Shown: in pieces, positions 35,193-44,513 of the stretch
Position numbering within the stretch: the first letter of the stretch is position 1
Layout: every line of letters starts with the position of its first letter
From: JAEVLT01 sp050496765
Lineage (GTDB): Bacteria; Bacillota; Bacilli; Bacillales; Cytobacillaceae
Reading direction: 5' to 3'
NCBI RefSeq assembly: GCF_050496765.1
Contig: NZ_JBNWEO010000013.1
Span: 558,001-622,000, forward strand
DNA: 64,000 bases
The notes under the pieces: generated by a model
What the model was told of the DNA's origin: nothing
Seen by the model: the letters and a program-made list of their open reading frames with translations, nothing else
Database searches by the model: none
Translations under genes and position numbers: made by a program

Positions 35193-35409
35193 CTCCTTTC
35201 ATATATATTCCTTTCAAAAGCTAAAAAGTATCATTGCTCACAAGCTTTACCATCTCAGACAACAAAACAAATTTGCAAATTACTCTATAAAGGTTCACAA
35301 AACCATTGTATACTTATAGGGGTATTTAAACTCTTTTAAAAATCCATTTCATTATGACGGAAATTTCCACTAAAATAGATTTGGGAATATAAGAAAGGCG
35401 GTTCGCTCC

Positions 35410-36714
35410 ATGCTCAAAAAAGACGAAGAAGTTAAGGCTATAGAAGCTCACCCTCCGTGGCTGCAACGTTACATTGATTCTCCGGAAAAGCAACAAAAAT
35501 TGTATCGACAAACATTGATCATCATCGTGATGTCACAAATTTTCGGCGGTGCCGGACTTGCGGCAGGTATAACGGTTGGAGCGCTCCTTGCGCAAAAAAT
35601 GCTGGGTACTGATAGCTTTGCCGGTGTTCCAATTGCGTTGTTTACATTAGGTTCCGCCGGAGCTGCGCTGATTGTCGGGCGGCTTTCACAGCGATTCGGC
35701 CGCCGCCTTGGGCTTGCTTCCGGATTTATCGCTGGCGGCATCGGGGCAATTGGTGTGGTAATTGCGGCGTTAACGAACAACATCATGCTTTTATTTGCCT
35801 CCCTGTTCATCTACGGTGGCGGAACGGCAACAAACTTGCAAGCGCGCTATGCCGGCACTGACCTGGCAAATCCGAAGCAGCGAGCCACCGCCGTTAGTAT
35901 TGCAATGGTCTCCACCACTTTTGGTGCTGTTGCCGGTCCAAACATGGTCAGTATCATGGGGAATTTTGCCACATCCATCGGTGTTCCTGCTATAGCCGGT
36001 CCGTTCATACTTGCTGCTGCAGCCTATATTCTTGCCGGACTGGTGCTAGCCACTTTCCTTCGACCGGATCCGCTCGTTGTCGCCCAGGCCCTTGCGAGGG
36101 AAGTAAAACTGGAAACCGCTGCTGTTTCCGGCACCATTCCCACTGAGGAAAAACACAACAAGCCTGGAATCATTATGGGTGCCACTGTTATGGTTTTAAC
36201 ACAGGTGGTTATGGTTGCCATTATGACAATGACACCTGTTCAAATGGGGCATCATGGCCATACTTTAGGGCAAGTTGGAATGGTGATTGGCATCCATATT
36301 GGCGCAATGTATCTCCCATCGCTTGTGACCGGAGTTCTTGTTGATAAAATTGGCCGGATTTCGATGGCGGTCGCTTCTGGTGTGACCTTGCTTTTGGCAG
36401 GTGTGCTAGCGGCAGTATCGCCGGGAGCTTCTCTGTTAGGATTTAGCACTGCTCTCGCCTTGCTTGGTCTTGGCTGGAACTTTGGTTTAATTAGCGGAAC
36501 AGCCATTATTGTCGATTCAACGATTCCATCAACCCGGGCAAAAACACAAGGATCGGTTGATGTCTTGATCGCTTTGTCCGGGGCAGCCGGAGGAGCGCTA
36601 TCCGGCATGGTTGTCGCCCAATCCAGTTATGCGGTACTCTCACTCACTGGCGGAGTCTTGGCATTGCTGCTGATACCTGTTATTATTTGGGCACAAAAAA
36701 GGACAAATAACTAA
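35410..36714 (+). CDS. MFS transporter, substrate unknown
   Basis: 434-residue major facilitator with about 12 helices. Family features are the loop GRLSQRFGRRLGLASG between helices 2 and 3 and VDKIGRISMAV between 8 and 9. The N-terminus has a charged cytosolic extension (PPWLQRYIDSPEKQQ). A Met/His stretch sits between helices 7 and 8 (MTMTPVQMGHHGH), facing outward or in the pore, and could contact metal. It is monocistronic with its own terminator. The substrate cannot be set from sequence. Confidence 0.85.
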   Translation: MLKKDEEVKAIEAHPPWLQRYIDSPEKQQKLYRQTLIIIVMSQIFGGAGLAAGITVGALLAQKMLGTDSFAGVPIALFTLGSAGAALIVGRLSQRFGRRLGLASGFIAGGIGAIGVVIAALTNNIMLLFASLFIYGGGTATNLQARYAGTDLANPKQRATAVSIAMVSTTFGAVAGPNMVSIMGNFATSIGVPAIAGPFILAAAAYILAGLVLATFLRPDPLVVAQALAREVKLETAAVSGTIPTEEKHNKPGIIMGATVMVLTQVVMVAIMTMTPVQMGHHGHTLGQVGMVIGIHIGAMYLPSLVTGVLVDKIGRISMAVASGVTLLLAGVLAAVSPGASLLGFSTALALLGLGWNFGLISGTAIIVDSTIPSTRAKTQGSVDVLIALSGAAGGALSGMVVAQSSYAVLSLTGGVLALLLIPVIIWAQKRTNN

Positions 36715-36724
36715 ATGATTGATC

Positions 36725-36762
36725 AAAAGGCTGACAGCAGTTAATTGCTGTCAGCCTTTTTA
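36725..36762. terminator. Strong bidirectional terminator
   Basis: AAAAGGCTGACAGCA and TGCTGTCAGCCTTTT form a 15-bp stem, with A- and T-runs on either side. It serves the MFS gene and the convergent broken MCO gene. Confidence 0.93.
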
Positions 36763-36785
36763 GGTCGAATTTTTTTTGTGAAAAA

Positions 36786-37831
36786 TCATTGATACTTTAC
36801 AGATGTAAACATGCCGCCTTCCTTTCCATCCGGTCCAGCCGTGTGATGGGGCAAGTGGCAATGGAGCGGCCATGTTCCGGTATTGTCAGCGGTAAAGACG
36901 ACATCATACGTTTCACCGGGCGCGATGTTGACCGTATTGACTTCATATTGTGCCGATTTTTTCAATGGCACCCCGTCTTTTGCGACAACGGTTGCATTGT
37001 GGCCATGAAGATGAATCGGATGACTTTCCATGCTTAAGTTGCCTAAACGGATTTTTACCTTTTCACCTTTTTTCACCGTTAGTGGCGTCGTATCGGGGAG
37101 CTGCTTTCCATTAAAGGTAAAGATATTCCACATCATTGCCTCAGGATTTACTTCATAGGTTCCCGGCGGTACTTCTCCTTCTCCATAGTCATCTGGACTC
37201 ATCATCATCCCCATTTTGGATCCTGGTTTTTCAAGCTTCCACTCCTGCGTCATGAGAATATAGTCACGGTCAACTTTCTCTCCGTTGTCTTTTGGAAGTG
37301 AAACAAGCATGCCGCCTAAGCCCATCATTTCTTGTTTTTTTGTATTCACATGTGAGTGGTACATAAAGGTTCCTGCCTGTTTGACTGTAAATTCATAAGT
37401 AAAGCTTTTCCCTGGCTCAATTTTCGGACTGTCTTCAACTGCAGGAACACCATCCATCTTATTTGGTACAATCAAACCATGCCAGTGGACCCTTGTTGGC
37501 TCGGTCAGCTTGTTGGTGACCACAACGCGGATTTTATCTCCTGGTTTACGACAAGTGTCGGTCCGGGAGTGCTGCCGTTATAGCCCCAGGCATTCATATA
37601 CACGCCTTTTGAGACTTCCTGTTTAACCGATTCGGCATCAAGTTTAAAAACTTTTACACCGTTTTCGGATGTACCATTTACTGTTGGTACATCCAGACTT
37701 ACAACATCCGCCGGCTTTCCATTTGCCTCAGCCTCTGATTTTTGATTAGGTTGATACCCGGCACCGATTCAGAAACCAAGTACGGCGAAACAAGCAACTA
37801 GAAAAATAGCAATTGTTCTTTTTTTACTCAA
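36786..37831 (-). pseudogene. Broken two-domain multicopper oxidase (fourth MCO)
   Basis: The C-terminal 245 codons are intact and carry RVHWHGLIVPN, FMYHSHVN, HPIHLHGHN and WPLHCHLPHHTAG. The N-terminal part lies in another frame from a TTG at 37831 (GGGAGG upstream) and encodes an anchor and VYMNAWGYNGSTPGPTLVV. Two defects are seen: an in-frame TGA at 37769-37771 in the anchor, and a loss of one A near 37546 between LVV and PGDKIRVVV. Both together suggest a real pseudogene, but reads should be checked. Confidence 0.8.
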
Positions 37832-37902
37832 CTCGCTTCCTCCCTAAAAGATGATTCATTTTAGAGAATACCCACTATTCCAACTAATAATCTTCTTTTA
37901 GG

Positions 37903-38589
37903 TCATTTTCTGCGCTTAATCGTCCCAAACCCACCCCTATTCACCTTCGGAGGAGCATTTTTCTGAATGGTTGAACGACTTGGCTTTAGGTTTTTACCCG
38001 TTCCATTTGAATCATTTTTAAATGTTTTCGAAAAAAATTGCTCGCCGCGTTTGATGATTGAGCCAGTGCCTTTTATCGTAAGAGGGGGAAAGGATTTCTT
38101 TTGTTGAGTTGTCGGGGGACGGTAATCAATCTTAGGCTTGTAGATATTTTTTTTGGAGTAACCTTGAAACGAGCCAGCATACTTTTTACCGGAGCGAAAT
38201 ATATCATTCAATATATAGCCGGTGATAAACCCATTAAAAAAGGCAGGGTTATAATTTTCACGGATAAAGTCTTTGTTATCGACTTCAATAAGCGTATCTT
38301 TCGGCTTTTGCGGATCCTTTTGCAAAAAATACCATTCATTCGGATAGACTAAAAACATTTTCTCTGAATCTTGCTTTGATATTTCCTGCGGTTTTTTGTT
38401 GGCAGAAATCTCTTCTGCCACTTCTGGAACTGTTTTATTCTCGACCCGATAAACTTTTGAGACTTGGGAACCGTTTTCAACAATTGATTCCAAAGGATAT
38501 GTTGAAGCAGTAGCAGTCCATTTACCAATAACACTAAAGAGGGAGACAACCAATGAAATTGCTAAAAAAACTTTAAGAAATTTCCACAC
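37903..38589 (-). CDS. DUF4247-like secreted/anchored protein
   Basis: 228-residue protein with an N-terminal helix (KFLKVFLAISLVVSLFSVIG), a globular region (about 30-120, with IIRENYNPAFFNGFITGYILND-like content) and a basic, low-complexity tail rich in Lys, Asn and Ser. It matches my recollection of DUF4247. It is last in the PspA-DUF4178-DUF4247 operon; GTG 38589 has AGGAGG upstream. Function unknown, probably envelope stress. Confidence 0.65.
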   Translation of the reverse strand: MWKFLKVFLAISLVVSLFSVIGKWTATASTYPLESIVENGSQVSKVYRVENKTVPEVAEEISANKKPQEISKQDSEKMFLVYPNEWYFLQKDPQKPKDTLIEVDNKDFIRENYNPAFFNGFITGYILNDIFRSGKKYAGSFQGYSKKNIYKPKIDYRPPTTQQKKSFPPLTIKGTGSIIKRGEQFFSKTFKNDSNGTGKNLKPSRSTIQKNAPPKVNRGGFGTIKRRK

Positions 38590-38602
38590 TTTTCGTCACC
38601 TC

Positions 38603-39106
38603 CTATGTTCCGTGCAGCACTCGTATCTCCGCTGGCATGACGGACTCTCCTTCATAAAGCAGTAACTTTCCATCTTGCCACTCAATTCGCGCTACTTTTC
38701 GATTATCTGACTGAAATTTCCAAACATATTGTTCTCCGCTAGTTGGAAAAGGGGTCCTGCCTTCCGTCTGGATCAATCCTGAATACTGTTCTTCTAAATA
38801 GTAAAGGGTATCATCTATTTCCAAAGTTGTTGGAATTTCGTTAAAGGTGTCCATTCTCCCATCAATAGGTTGAAACAGCGAATAAAGAGTTTTTTCCCGC
38901 CGTTCAATAAACAGATACTGGATTTGACTCCCATCCTCTAAGGTAAGCAATACGGAATTTCGCTTCGGATCTACCGTTCGCCCGACAACACGGTACATAA
39001 CCATCGCAATTTCAACAACATCACCGAGATGAACCATTTCATCTTCTTCCCTGATCGGTTCTTTTGCTTTTTGAAAAATAGCTTTAAGGCGGCGAAACAA
39101 CTTCAT
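38603..39106 (-). CDS. DUF4178-like protein
   Basis: 167-residue soluble protein. After a basic start (MKLFRRLKAIFQKAKEPIRE) it has a beta-rich domain (VHLGDVVEIAMVMYRVVGRT, SVLLTLEDGSQIQYLFIE) like DUF4178, a domain commonly encoded next to PspA-like proteins. Start 39106 is set by GGAGAGGA. The reading frame extends upstream toward pspA. Role unknown; possibly a membrane-stress partner of PspA. Confidence 0.7.
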   Translation of the reverse strand: MKLFRRLKAIFQKAKEPIREEDEMVHLGDVVEIAMVMYRVVGRTVDPKRNSVLLTLEDGSQIQYLFIERREKTLYSLFQPIDGRMDTFNEIPTTLEIDDTLYYLEEQYSGLIQTEGRTPFPTSGEQYVWKFQSDNRKVARIEWQDGKLLLYEGESVMPAEIRVLHGT

Positions 39107-39161
39107 TCTGTCCTCTCCCCTATCCTGTATTGATGAAAATGAACAGAAAAAGGGAACCGAC

Positions 39162-39836
39162 TTAACGGTTTTCCCTTTCATTTTGGTTCAGTAATTCAGC
39201 TAATTCCTCCTCAATCTCCTTTTCACGATTCAGTCTCTGAATCTCCTCGTCAAGTGAAGTCTCCTGGTGGTATACTTCATCACTTGCTTCTGCTTGTGCT
39301 TCCATGCTCATTACCTTTTCTTCCATGCGTTTAAGACCTGCCATCGCAGAACTTGAGTCAATTCCCGACATCATTTTGTTTATTTCCTGCTGAGCCTTGG
39401 CCGTTTGCGCCCTGGCAACCAATGTATCGCGTTTATTTTTCAACTCTGATACTTGTTTTCTCATATTATCCAATTTTTCGCGCAACTTCTCGGTAATGAT
39501 CTTATTTTGCTCATAGCTTGTTTTGTACTCATTCATTTTTTGCTCGGCTGCTTTTTTCCCTTCGATTGCCTTTCGCGCCAAATCTGTATTTTGCGCCTTG
39601 GCAGCGATATGAGCCTGCTGGTCTCGTTTCTTCATTAATTGCTCTTGTTCCTCATACAGCTGCTTAAACTTTTTCTCGATCGCAATTTGACCAACGACCG
39701 CTTTTTCGGCATCCTCAAGATCCTCCATCATATCGCGCAAATATTGATCAATCATTTTGACCGGATCTTCCACTGTTTCAATAAGAGCATAAATATTTGC
39801 TAACGTCACATCGCGAAGCCTTTTAAAAAAGGACAT
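39162..39836 (-). CDS. pspA: PspA/IM30-family protein
   Basis: 224-residue, nearly all-helical coiled-coil protein starting MSFFKRLRDVTLANIYALIE, with the family pattern EDPVKMIDQYLRDM and the helices AEKAVVGQIAIEKKFKQLYE. It belongs to the ESCRT-III-like PspA/Vipp1 group that coats and repairs damaged membranes. First gene of an operon with DUF4178 and DUF4247 proteins. A direct-repeat operator candidate lies 175 bases upstream, tying it to the copper/envelope regulon. Confidence 0.9.
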   Translation of the reverse strand: MSFFKRLRDVTLANIYALIETVEDPVKMIDQYLRDMMEDLEDAEKAVVGQIAIEKKFKQLYEEQEQLMKKRDQQAHIAAKAQNTDLARKAIEGKKAAEQKMNEYKTSYEQNKIITEKLREKLDNMRKQVSELKNKRDTLVARAQTAKAQQEINKMMSGIDSSSAMAGLKRMEEKVMSMEAQAEASDEVYHQETSLDEEIQRLNREKEIEEELAELLNQNERENR

Positions 39837-40010
39837 TCCAATCCCACTCCCATCATTTTTAAGAAGAGTAATCAAAACAGATATGGTAGTATACTGCTTT
39901 ATCATCAAAAATGTGCTAAAAAAACAGACAAACTGTTCGGTTTTTCCTCCAATTCATTATTTTTACAGTTAAGTATATGCAGGATACGTAAAAACAAACT
40001 GAAAACATCC

Positions 40011-40027
40011 TAAGAAAAACATAAGAA
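40011..40027 (-). promoter_or_regulatory. Direct-repeat site TTCTTA-N5-TTCTTA
   Basis: Minus-strand TTCTTATGTTTTTCTTA followed by GGATGTTTTCAGTTTG, upstream of the pspA operon. Nearly identical to the lgt site, including the downstream TTCAGTTTG. Confidence 0.55.
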
Positions 40028-40052
40028 AAAACCCTTCAAAGATTGAAGAGTT
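40028..40052 (-). terminator. Intrinsic terminator after C39-like peptidase
   Basis: ACTCTTCAA and TTGAAGGGT pair around TCT on the minus strand, followed by T6, directly after the stop codon. Confidence 0.8.
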
Positions 40053-40910
40053 TTATTGTACGGAATTCGGCAAGTAGGTAACGGCCTGGCTGCCCATTTG
40101 CTTCCATGCTGCGATAAAATCCTGCTTCGGAATCGCCATATTTTTTGTGCCGCTGATCGAATCGTTAAAATAAACCGTTTTCTGATCGTAGCCAGTGATG
40201 ATGACCGCATGTTCTTTATAGGTGATTTTTACTTTTCCTTGCGGGGTATCCCATGTTTCAAAGGCTGAATCAGGCAGTTTTCGAAACGTTGTGTTCGTGA
40301 TCACCCAAACCGGTACACCTGATGACAAGTAGGTTTCTAACTCTGTGAAGCTTTTTCCTGTTAGATCGACAACTTGTCCAGGCAAATATTGTTCCGCCAG
40401 TTCTTTTATTGGTTTGTGGTATACTCCATAGCCGGGTTTACTTTTCGTATACATGTTGCCAATGAAGCCGTCATTTGGATTTCCCCAAAAGACAGACCCA
40501 TCCTTTTCCACTAAAGGAGTCGTATCCTTTTTTACTTTTTCAGCCAGCTCCATTTTATCCACTTTAATTCCTTTGTATTGCAATAACATGGCTAGTGCCG
40601 TGACTTCACAGCCGCGCGGCAATTCTGGATTTTGTTTAAAAACAGGGGCGCTAAGCAAAACTTGTTCTTTAATTTTCACAATTTTAACTGCCTCATTTTT
40701 TGTCTTTTCTTCAGAGTTTAAAAGATTACTTTTTTTAAAAGTATTCCAAATTCTTGCTTCTACATTGTCTGTCACAAGCGAAAACATCGCCGCAATCAAC
40801 AAGCTGCTAGTGAGAAAAAAGAAGGCTGCCTTGACCTTGATCGATTTAGCCCAAAAAAAGAAACCGAAGCTAAGAATACCGCCGATGATGAATGGAATAA
40901 AAAAAGACAT
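40053..40910 (-). CDS. C39-like cysteine peptidase with membrane anchor
   Basis: 285-residue protein. Two N-terminal helices (about 3-20 and 28-46) are followed by an extracytoplasmic peptidase_C39_2 domain: nucleophile C in ELPRGCEVTAL (about 101), His in YKEHAVIITGYD (about 235) and YFNDSISG. Such domains cleave peptides or peptidoglycan-linked substrates; the target is unknown. A variant direct-repeat site is just upstream. It is probably part of the same stress regulon as pspA. Confidence 0.8.
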   Translation of the reverse strand: MSFFIPFIIGGILSFGFFFWAKSIKVKAAFFFLTSSLLIAAMFSLVTDNVEARIWNTFKKSNLLNSEEKTKNEAVKIVKIKEQVLLSAPVFKQNPELPRGCEVTALAMLLQYKGIKVDKMELAEKVKKDTTPLVEKDGSVFWGNPNDGFIGNMYTKSKPGYGVYHKPIKELAEQYLPGQVVDLTGKSFTELETYLSSGVPVWVITNTTFRKLPDSAFETWDTPQGKVKITYKEHAVIITGYDQKTVYFNDSISGTKNMAIPKQDFIAAWKQMGSQAVTYLPNSVQ

Positions 40911-40961
40911 TTGCTGTTCTCCCTAGTAAATAATCATTTTTATTCTACTAAAAAAGAATTG

Positions 40962-40980
40962 AAAAACTGTGCAGAAAGGT
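40962..40980 (-). promoter_or_regulatory. Variant direct-repeat site (TCTGCA type)
   Basis: Minus-strand ACCTTTCTGCACAGTTTTT with a TAGAAT -10-like element downstream, before the C39-like gene. Confidence 0.45.
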
Positions 40981-40985
40981 AAGGT

Positions 40986-41216
40986 TTATTTTTTTCGAAA
41001 AAACAGCGAAACGAGCAGGCAAACTCCGGCAGCAACCAGCAAAATCCAAAACATAAATTGCCCCCAGGCTGTTAGGTGATGCAGCATCATCTCTTTTCCA
41101 AGGGTCATCCCCATTTTTTCTTCATGAAAATTAATCATCCGAATAACAAACGCAAGCAGCAAAATTCCAATGAATATGAACATGGTTAAAAGGAGCATCG
41201 GCCATATTTTCTTCAT
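40986..41216 (-). CDS. Small two-helix membrane protein, Met/His-rich centre
   Basis: 76 residues: helix (WPMLLLTMFIFIGILLLAFV), a loop rich in Met, His and Glu (NFHEEKMGMTLGKEMMLHHL), then a helix (FMFWILLVAAGVCLLVSLFF) ending FRKK. The loop could bind copper. Its ribosome site (GGATGGAAG) is fair. The family is not recognised. It lies between two genes with variant direct-repeat sites. Confidence 0.6.
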   Translation of the reverse strand: MKKIWPMLLLTMFIFIGILLLAFVIRMINFHEEKMGMTLGKEMMLHHLTAWGQFMFWILLVAAGVCLLVSLFFRKK

Positions 41217-41340
41217 TTATCTTCCATCCCTTTCTCTGGCAGTCAAAAGCAGGCTGTACTTCGAGCTGATTATAAAGGAGAACAAACAATCCAAGTCCAC
41301 CGTCGCTCAATTATTGACAACTTCAGAATAAAGGAAAAAA

Positions 41341-41360
41341 ATAAAGAAACTATGGAGATT
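41341..41360 (-). promoter_or_regulatory. Variant direct-repeat site in 296-base gap
   Basis: Minus-strand AATCTCCATAGTTTCTTTAT, 125 bases before the small membrane gene. Apart from a terminator at 41453-41484 the gap 41217-41512 shows nothing else. Confidence 0.45.
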
Positions 41361-41452
41361 TTTCGTTAAAACAGAAATTTTTGCTAAAAGAAACAGAGAA
41401 TCGTTTTCACTAACAACGTCTGGAATTTAAGGGAAATCGATTTGAACAGAGT

Positions 41453-41484
41453 AAAAAGCTAAAGGAAACTTCCCTTAGCTTTTG
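41453..41484 (-). terminator. Intrinsic terminator after FeS membrane protein gene
   Basis: AAAGCTAAGGGAA and TTCCTTTAGCTTT form a 13-bp stem on the minus strand, with flanking T-run. Confidence 0.8.
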
Positions 41485-41512
41485 CAGATGGATCATGCTT
41501 CTGATTCGTCGG

Positions 41513-42858
41513 TTATACTCGGTGCATCATCGGTAATGAGAACAAATAAATATTGGCAGCTGCAAGCAAAATCATTAAAGTATAGTATGGCACCAGTGCT
41601 TTAAAAGAACCTTTGTTGCCAATCCGGTAGGCTGTATAAACGGAGCCAACCGTGCCGAATAGGATGATTGCGTACTGCAGCATTTGCACAGTTGAGGCAG
41701 TGGCAAAACCAAGATTTCCCCTCGAAAGTTCTGCTCCAAATAGTGCAATAGTGTTGTACCAGATGGCTTTTCCTTCTGTGAGAATATGGAAAAGGTTATG
41801 TGCCAAATGTCCGGCCAAATCCAACGGAATGATGGCATAACCAAAACGAATAAAATTTTGCTTCACCTTTTCTGCAGAACCGCCAGTGATGGCGGCAATT
41901 TTTGCCGTCAGCAGCAAAAGGGCGACAGGAATTGCCATGATAATTAGAAAGGCGATGGTAAAATTAACGGTGTATTGATCTGTGTTGGTGACTGAGCCTA
42001 TTGCTTTTAAAAAATCCTGCCAAACAGCGACCATTGTGATATTTTGAACAAATACGATCCCCATGATGACCGCAGCTAAAACGGTGTGCTCCATTTTAGG
42101 TTTTTTAATTGCCCACAATTCTGATGTAGGCATGCGGGGAGAAAGGCGGATTGAATGATTTGGGCATGATTTTATGCAGTCTCCGCATAAGTTACAGTCC
42201 GCAGAAGTATCCATTGTCCGAACAAATTGAAACATCGAACAGCCCTCTGCTTGTTCGCTCCCTTTAAAGCACGACTGGGTTTTGCATGTTTTGCAAATTT
42301 CGGGAGTTCCGCGCAGTTCCAAAGCCCCAGACCGGGAGTAGTTGCCTGATAAACCTCCAAGAAAGCACAATGTCTTGCAAAATGTTCTTCTTTCATAAAA
42401 GATGGATGTTCCCACAACCATCGTTACGAGTAAAAGAAGCAAATATCCCGAACCCCTTGGATTTTCGACAATTCCCCAAATATGATCACTGTACGTAATC
42501 GCGATAAAGAAAAGATCAATGATCCAAAGGCCGTATTTTCGTAAAAACGTTGGCGCCGGTTTATTGCTGCCAATTGTTTTTCGAATGATGTCGCTTACTT
42601 TTCCAAATGGACAGATGGCGCACCAAAATCGGCCAATTAGCACAAAGAAGAGCGGAATAAGCGGCCACCATAAAACCCATGTAAGAGACGTTCCCAGATT
42701 TCTTGTCGGATCAACAGTCCCGGCTGCCAATTCATAAACGATGATGGAAAAAACAATGAGGACAATCCACTGGAAAAGACCAGGGTACCATTTGGACTGG
42801 ATAAATTTTTTTATAGCATTGGATTAGCCAATAAATTGAATGGTTTCTTCTGTAGCAA
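41513..42858 (-). CDS. NosR/NapH/CcoG-like 4Fe-4S membrane protein, 1-nt frame break near start
   Basis: Polytopic protein with motifs GRFWCAICPFGKVSD, then FCKTLCFLGG, CKTCKTQSC and a 4Fe-4S motif CNLCGDCIKSCPNHS. It resembles the electron-input proteins of NosR/NapH type and may pass quinol electrons outward. The long frame begins at about 42814. The natural N-terminus (TTG 42858, AAGGAG upstream) encodes LQKKPFNLLANPML and joins KKFIQSKWYPGLFQW after one missing base near the T/A7 run at 42806-42815. Either a frameshift or a read error; if the shift is real, a short form could start at TTG 42730. Confidence 0.75.
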
Positions 42859-42880
42859 CGCTTTCTCCTTCGGAAATTTG

Positions 42881-43213
42881 CTAGTTGGAATTGACAACGC
42901 AACCACCCTTCTTTCTGAACCACTTATTCCAAACACCAATACAAATAAAGATGAGATTGACCATTCCAAATGCACCTAAAATGGTCTTATTGGGAGGAGT
43001 TTCTTGAACTGGCTGATGGGAATGGCTTCCCTCCCCCATGTTCATTCCGGCCATGGTTTGATTGTTGTCTTTGTTGAGGCCTTCAGCAGGAGAACCGGTT
43101 TGTCCATTTAAGTGGTCAGTGGACGGCACCATTGGATCACCGCCATGAGCGATCGCATTTCCTCCGCCTGCAAGAATAAAAATGAGGAAAAAGAGGATGA
43201 CTCTCATTTTCAA
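42881..43213 (-). CDS. Secreted/anchored Met-His-rich protein, unknown
   Basis: About 110 residues: a signal helix (RVILFFLIFILAGGGNAIAHG), an Asn/Gln/Met/His-rich outer segment (TMAGMNMGEGSHSHQP) of the kind seen in copper-handling proteins, then a membrane helix (ILGAFGMVNLIFICIGVWN) and a short basic tail. It lies 22 bases before the FeS membrane gene, so the two form an operon: possibly a copper-binding partner. Start TTG 43213 by spacing to GAGGTGA; an ATG two codons on is the alternative. Confidence 0.6.
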   Translation of the reverse strand: MKMRVILFFLIFILAGGGNAIAHGGDPMVPSTDHLNGQTGSPAEGLNKDNNQTMAGMNMGEGSHSHQPVQETPPNKTILGAFGMVNLIFICIGVWNKWFRKKGGCVVNSN

Positions 43214-43262
43214 AACGTTCACCTCATTTCACTTTTTTCTATCAATTCGCCTCTACATTATT

Positions 43263-43285
43263 GAAAAAGTGTGCAGAAACTGTGG
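43263..43285 (-). promoter_or_regulatory. Variant direct-repeat site, three half sites
   Basis: Minus-strand CCACAGTTTCTGCACACTTT then TTC: overlapping TTTCT/TTTTTC half sites 11 bp apart, upstream of the Met-His-rich gene. Confidence 0.45.
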
Positions 43286-43352
43286 TTTTTTTAAGGAGAA
43301 ATTTTGTCTTCTAGCAATTTTTAACAGACTGACACAGAATTGATAAAGAACA

Positions 43353-43383
43353 AAATCCAAGCAGTTATGTTTACCGCTTGGAT
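43353..43383 (-). terminator. Intrinsic terminator after BNR-repeat lipoprotein
   Basis: TCCAAGC and GCTTGGA pair on the minus strand with a 15-base loop, followed by TTTTG. Confidence 0.7.
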
Positions 43384-43390
43384 GGATGGA

Positions 43391-44320
43391 TTATTTTAAT
43401 GTTCCGGTTTCAATGATATTGCTCCATTTCTTTCCGCCGTCTTTTGTCACATATAAAGAAGTGTTATAGGAAGAAACCGCTATTTGGTTTTCATCCTTCT
43501 GATTGATTGAAATGGAAGAAGCAGCATCCTTCCCCAAATCCAATCCGATGCTTTTCCATGTTTGCCCGCTGTCTTGGCTGATCATCAAGCCTGAGACTAA
43601 GTTGCTCATCGAATATCCAATAATGTCTTTCCCATTTGGCATCACAGCCATTGCAGAAAGAAGCCGAGTATTATCAAACATTTTCCAGCTCCTTCCTCCA
43701 TCCTTAGAAATCATGACCCCGATTTCCGTCCCGGCAAGCAATGTGTCTTTATTTTCCGGAAGAACGAGCAAGGAATAAACTTTCATCAGATCGTTCGGTA
43801 AGCCGTTTGGCTCGATTTTTGTCCACTTTTTGCCGCCATCGGTTGTTCTATAGATGCCTGCGCCATATTGCCCTGTTCCCATTTGATTCAATCCATAAAT
43901 GACTTTGGGGTCATGATGATAGGAAGTTAAAACGTGAAAATCAATTTTGCCTACATATTCGACTTTATCCCAATTCAGGCCATTGTCTTTGCTCATCAAC
44001 ACGCCGATTGGATTGGGCAAATTGGTCTTATTGCCAGGATGGCCGCTTGTCAGCATCGTTCCGTCCGATCTCATATTAAATCCCATCAAATCAGCATCCA
44101 TTGATCCTACTTTGTTCCAACTTTTTCCTGTATCCTTTGTCAAAAATAATCCTTCATGGGTCGCTACGTAGGTTGTACCATCATTGGCAACTCCCACCCC
44201 ATGAATATCCTCGATTTTTTTTCCGTTTTTTACAGATGTAAGTTTTGCTTCCCCTGATGAACTACAAGCACTAAGCAGCAAGCTTATAGATAGAACCGAT
44301 AAGACAATACCCTTTTTCAT
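43391..44320 (-). CDS. BNR/Asp-box-repeat lipoprotein (F510_1955-like)
   Basis: 309-residue lipoprotein (LLSAC, Cys19) folded as a beta-propeller. At least five Asp-box repeats are visible: SKDNGLNWDKV, TTDGGKKWTKI, SKDGGRSWKMF, SQDSGQTWKSI and TKDGGKKWSNI. NCBI uses the name F510_1955 family glycosylhydrolase for similar proteins, but no catalytic residues of sialidases are obvious, so enzymatic activity is doubtful. The propeller may be a scaffold. A variant direct-repeat site is 135 bases upstream. Confidence 0.8.
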   Translation of the reverse strand: MKKGIVLSVLSISLLLSACSSSGEAKLTSVKNGKKIEDIHGVGVANDGTTYVATHEGLFLTKDTGKSWNKVGSMDADLMGFNMRSDGTMLTSGHPGNKTNLPNPIGVLMSKDNGLNWDKVEYVGKIDFHVLTSYHHDPKVIYGLNQMGTGQYGAGIYRTTDGGKKWTKIEPNGLPNDLMKVYSLLVLPENKDTLLAGTEIGVMISKDGGRSWKMFDNTRLLSAMAVMPNGKDIIGYSMSNLVSGLMISQDSGQTWKSIGLDLGKDAASSISINQKDENQIAVSSYNTSLYVTKDGGKKWSNIIETGTLK

Positions 44321-44455
44321 CTTCTTTCACCCCTCGGATTTTTTTCTCTGTTTGTTTAAATCAAGGATGGATGGCGTAAATACCAAATCAGATCACCACT
44401 AATGGCTGATTGACTCCAATACACCCTTTATGTACATGTGCTTCAGAGTTTATCG

Positions 44456-44475
44456 ATAAAATGTGCAGAAAGTAA
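44456..44475 (-). promoter_or_regulatory. Variant direct-repeat site before BNR lipoprotein
   Basis: Minus-strand TTACTTTCTGCACATTTTAT, same TCTGCA half site as before the C39-like gene. Confidence 0.4.
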
Positions 44476-44513
44476 CCAGATTCTGCAACAAATTTCGGAC
44501 GATGCCTTTGAAA

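Noticed and set aside
37769..37771. TGA in the anchor of the fourth MCO as another selenocysteine codon
   Set aside because: It lies in a hydrophobic anchor, not at a redox Cys, no SECIS-like hairpin follows, and the gene also has a frameshift; nonsense mutation is simpler.
41513..42730. Functional NosR of denitrification
   Set aside because: No flavin domain is visible, and no nosZ or other nos genes are present; only the NapH/NosR-like ferredoxin part is supported.
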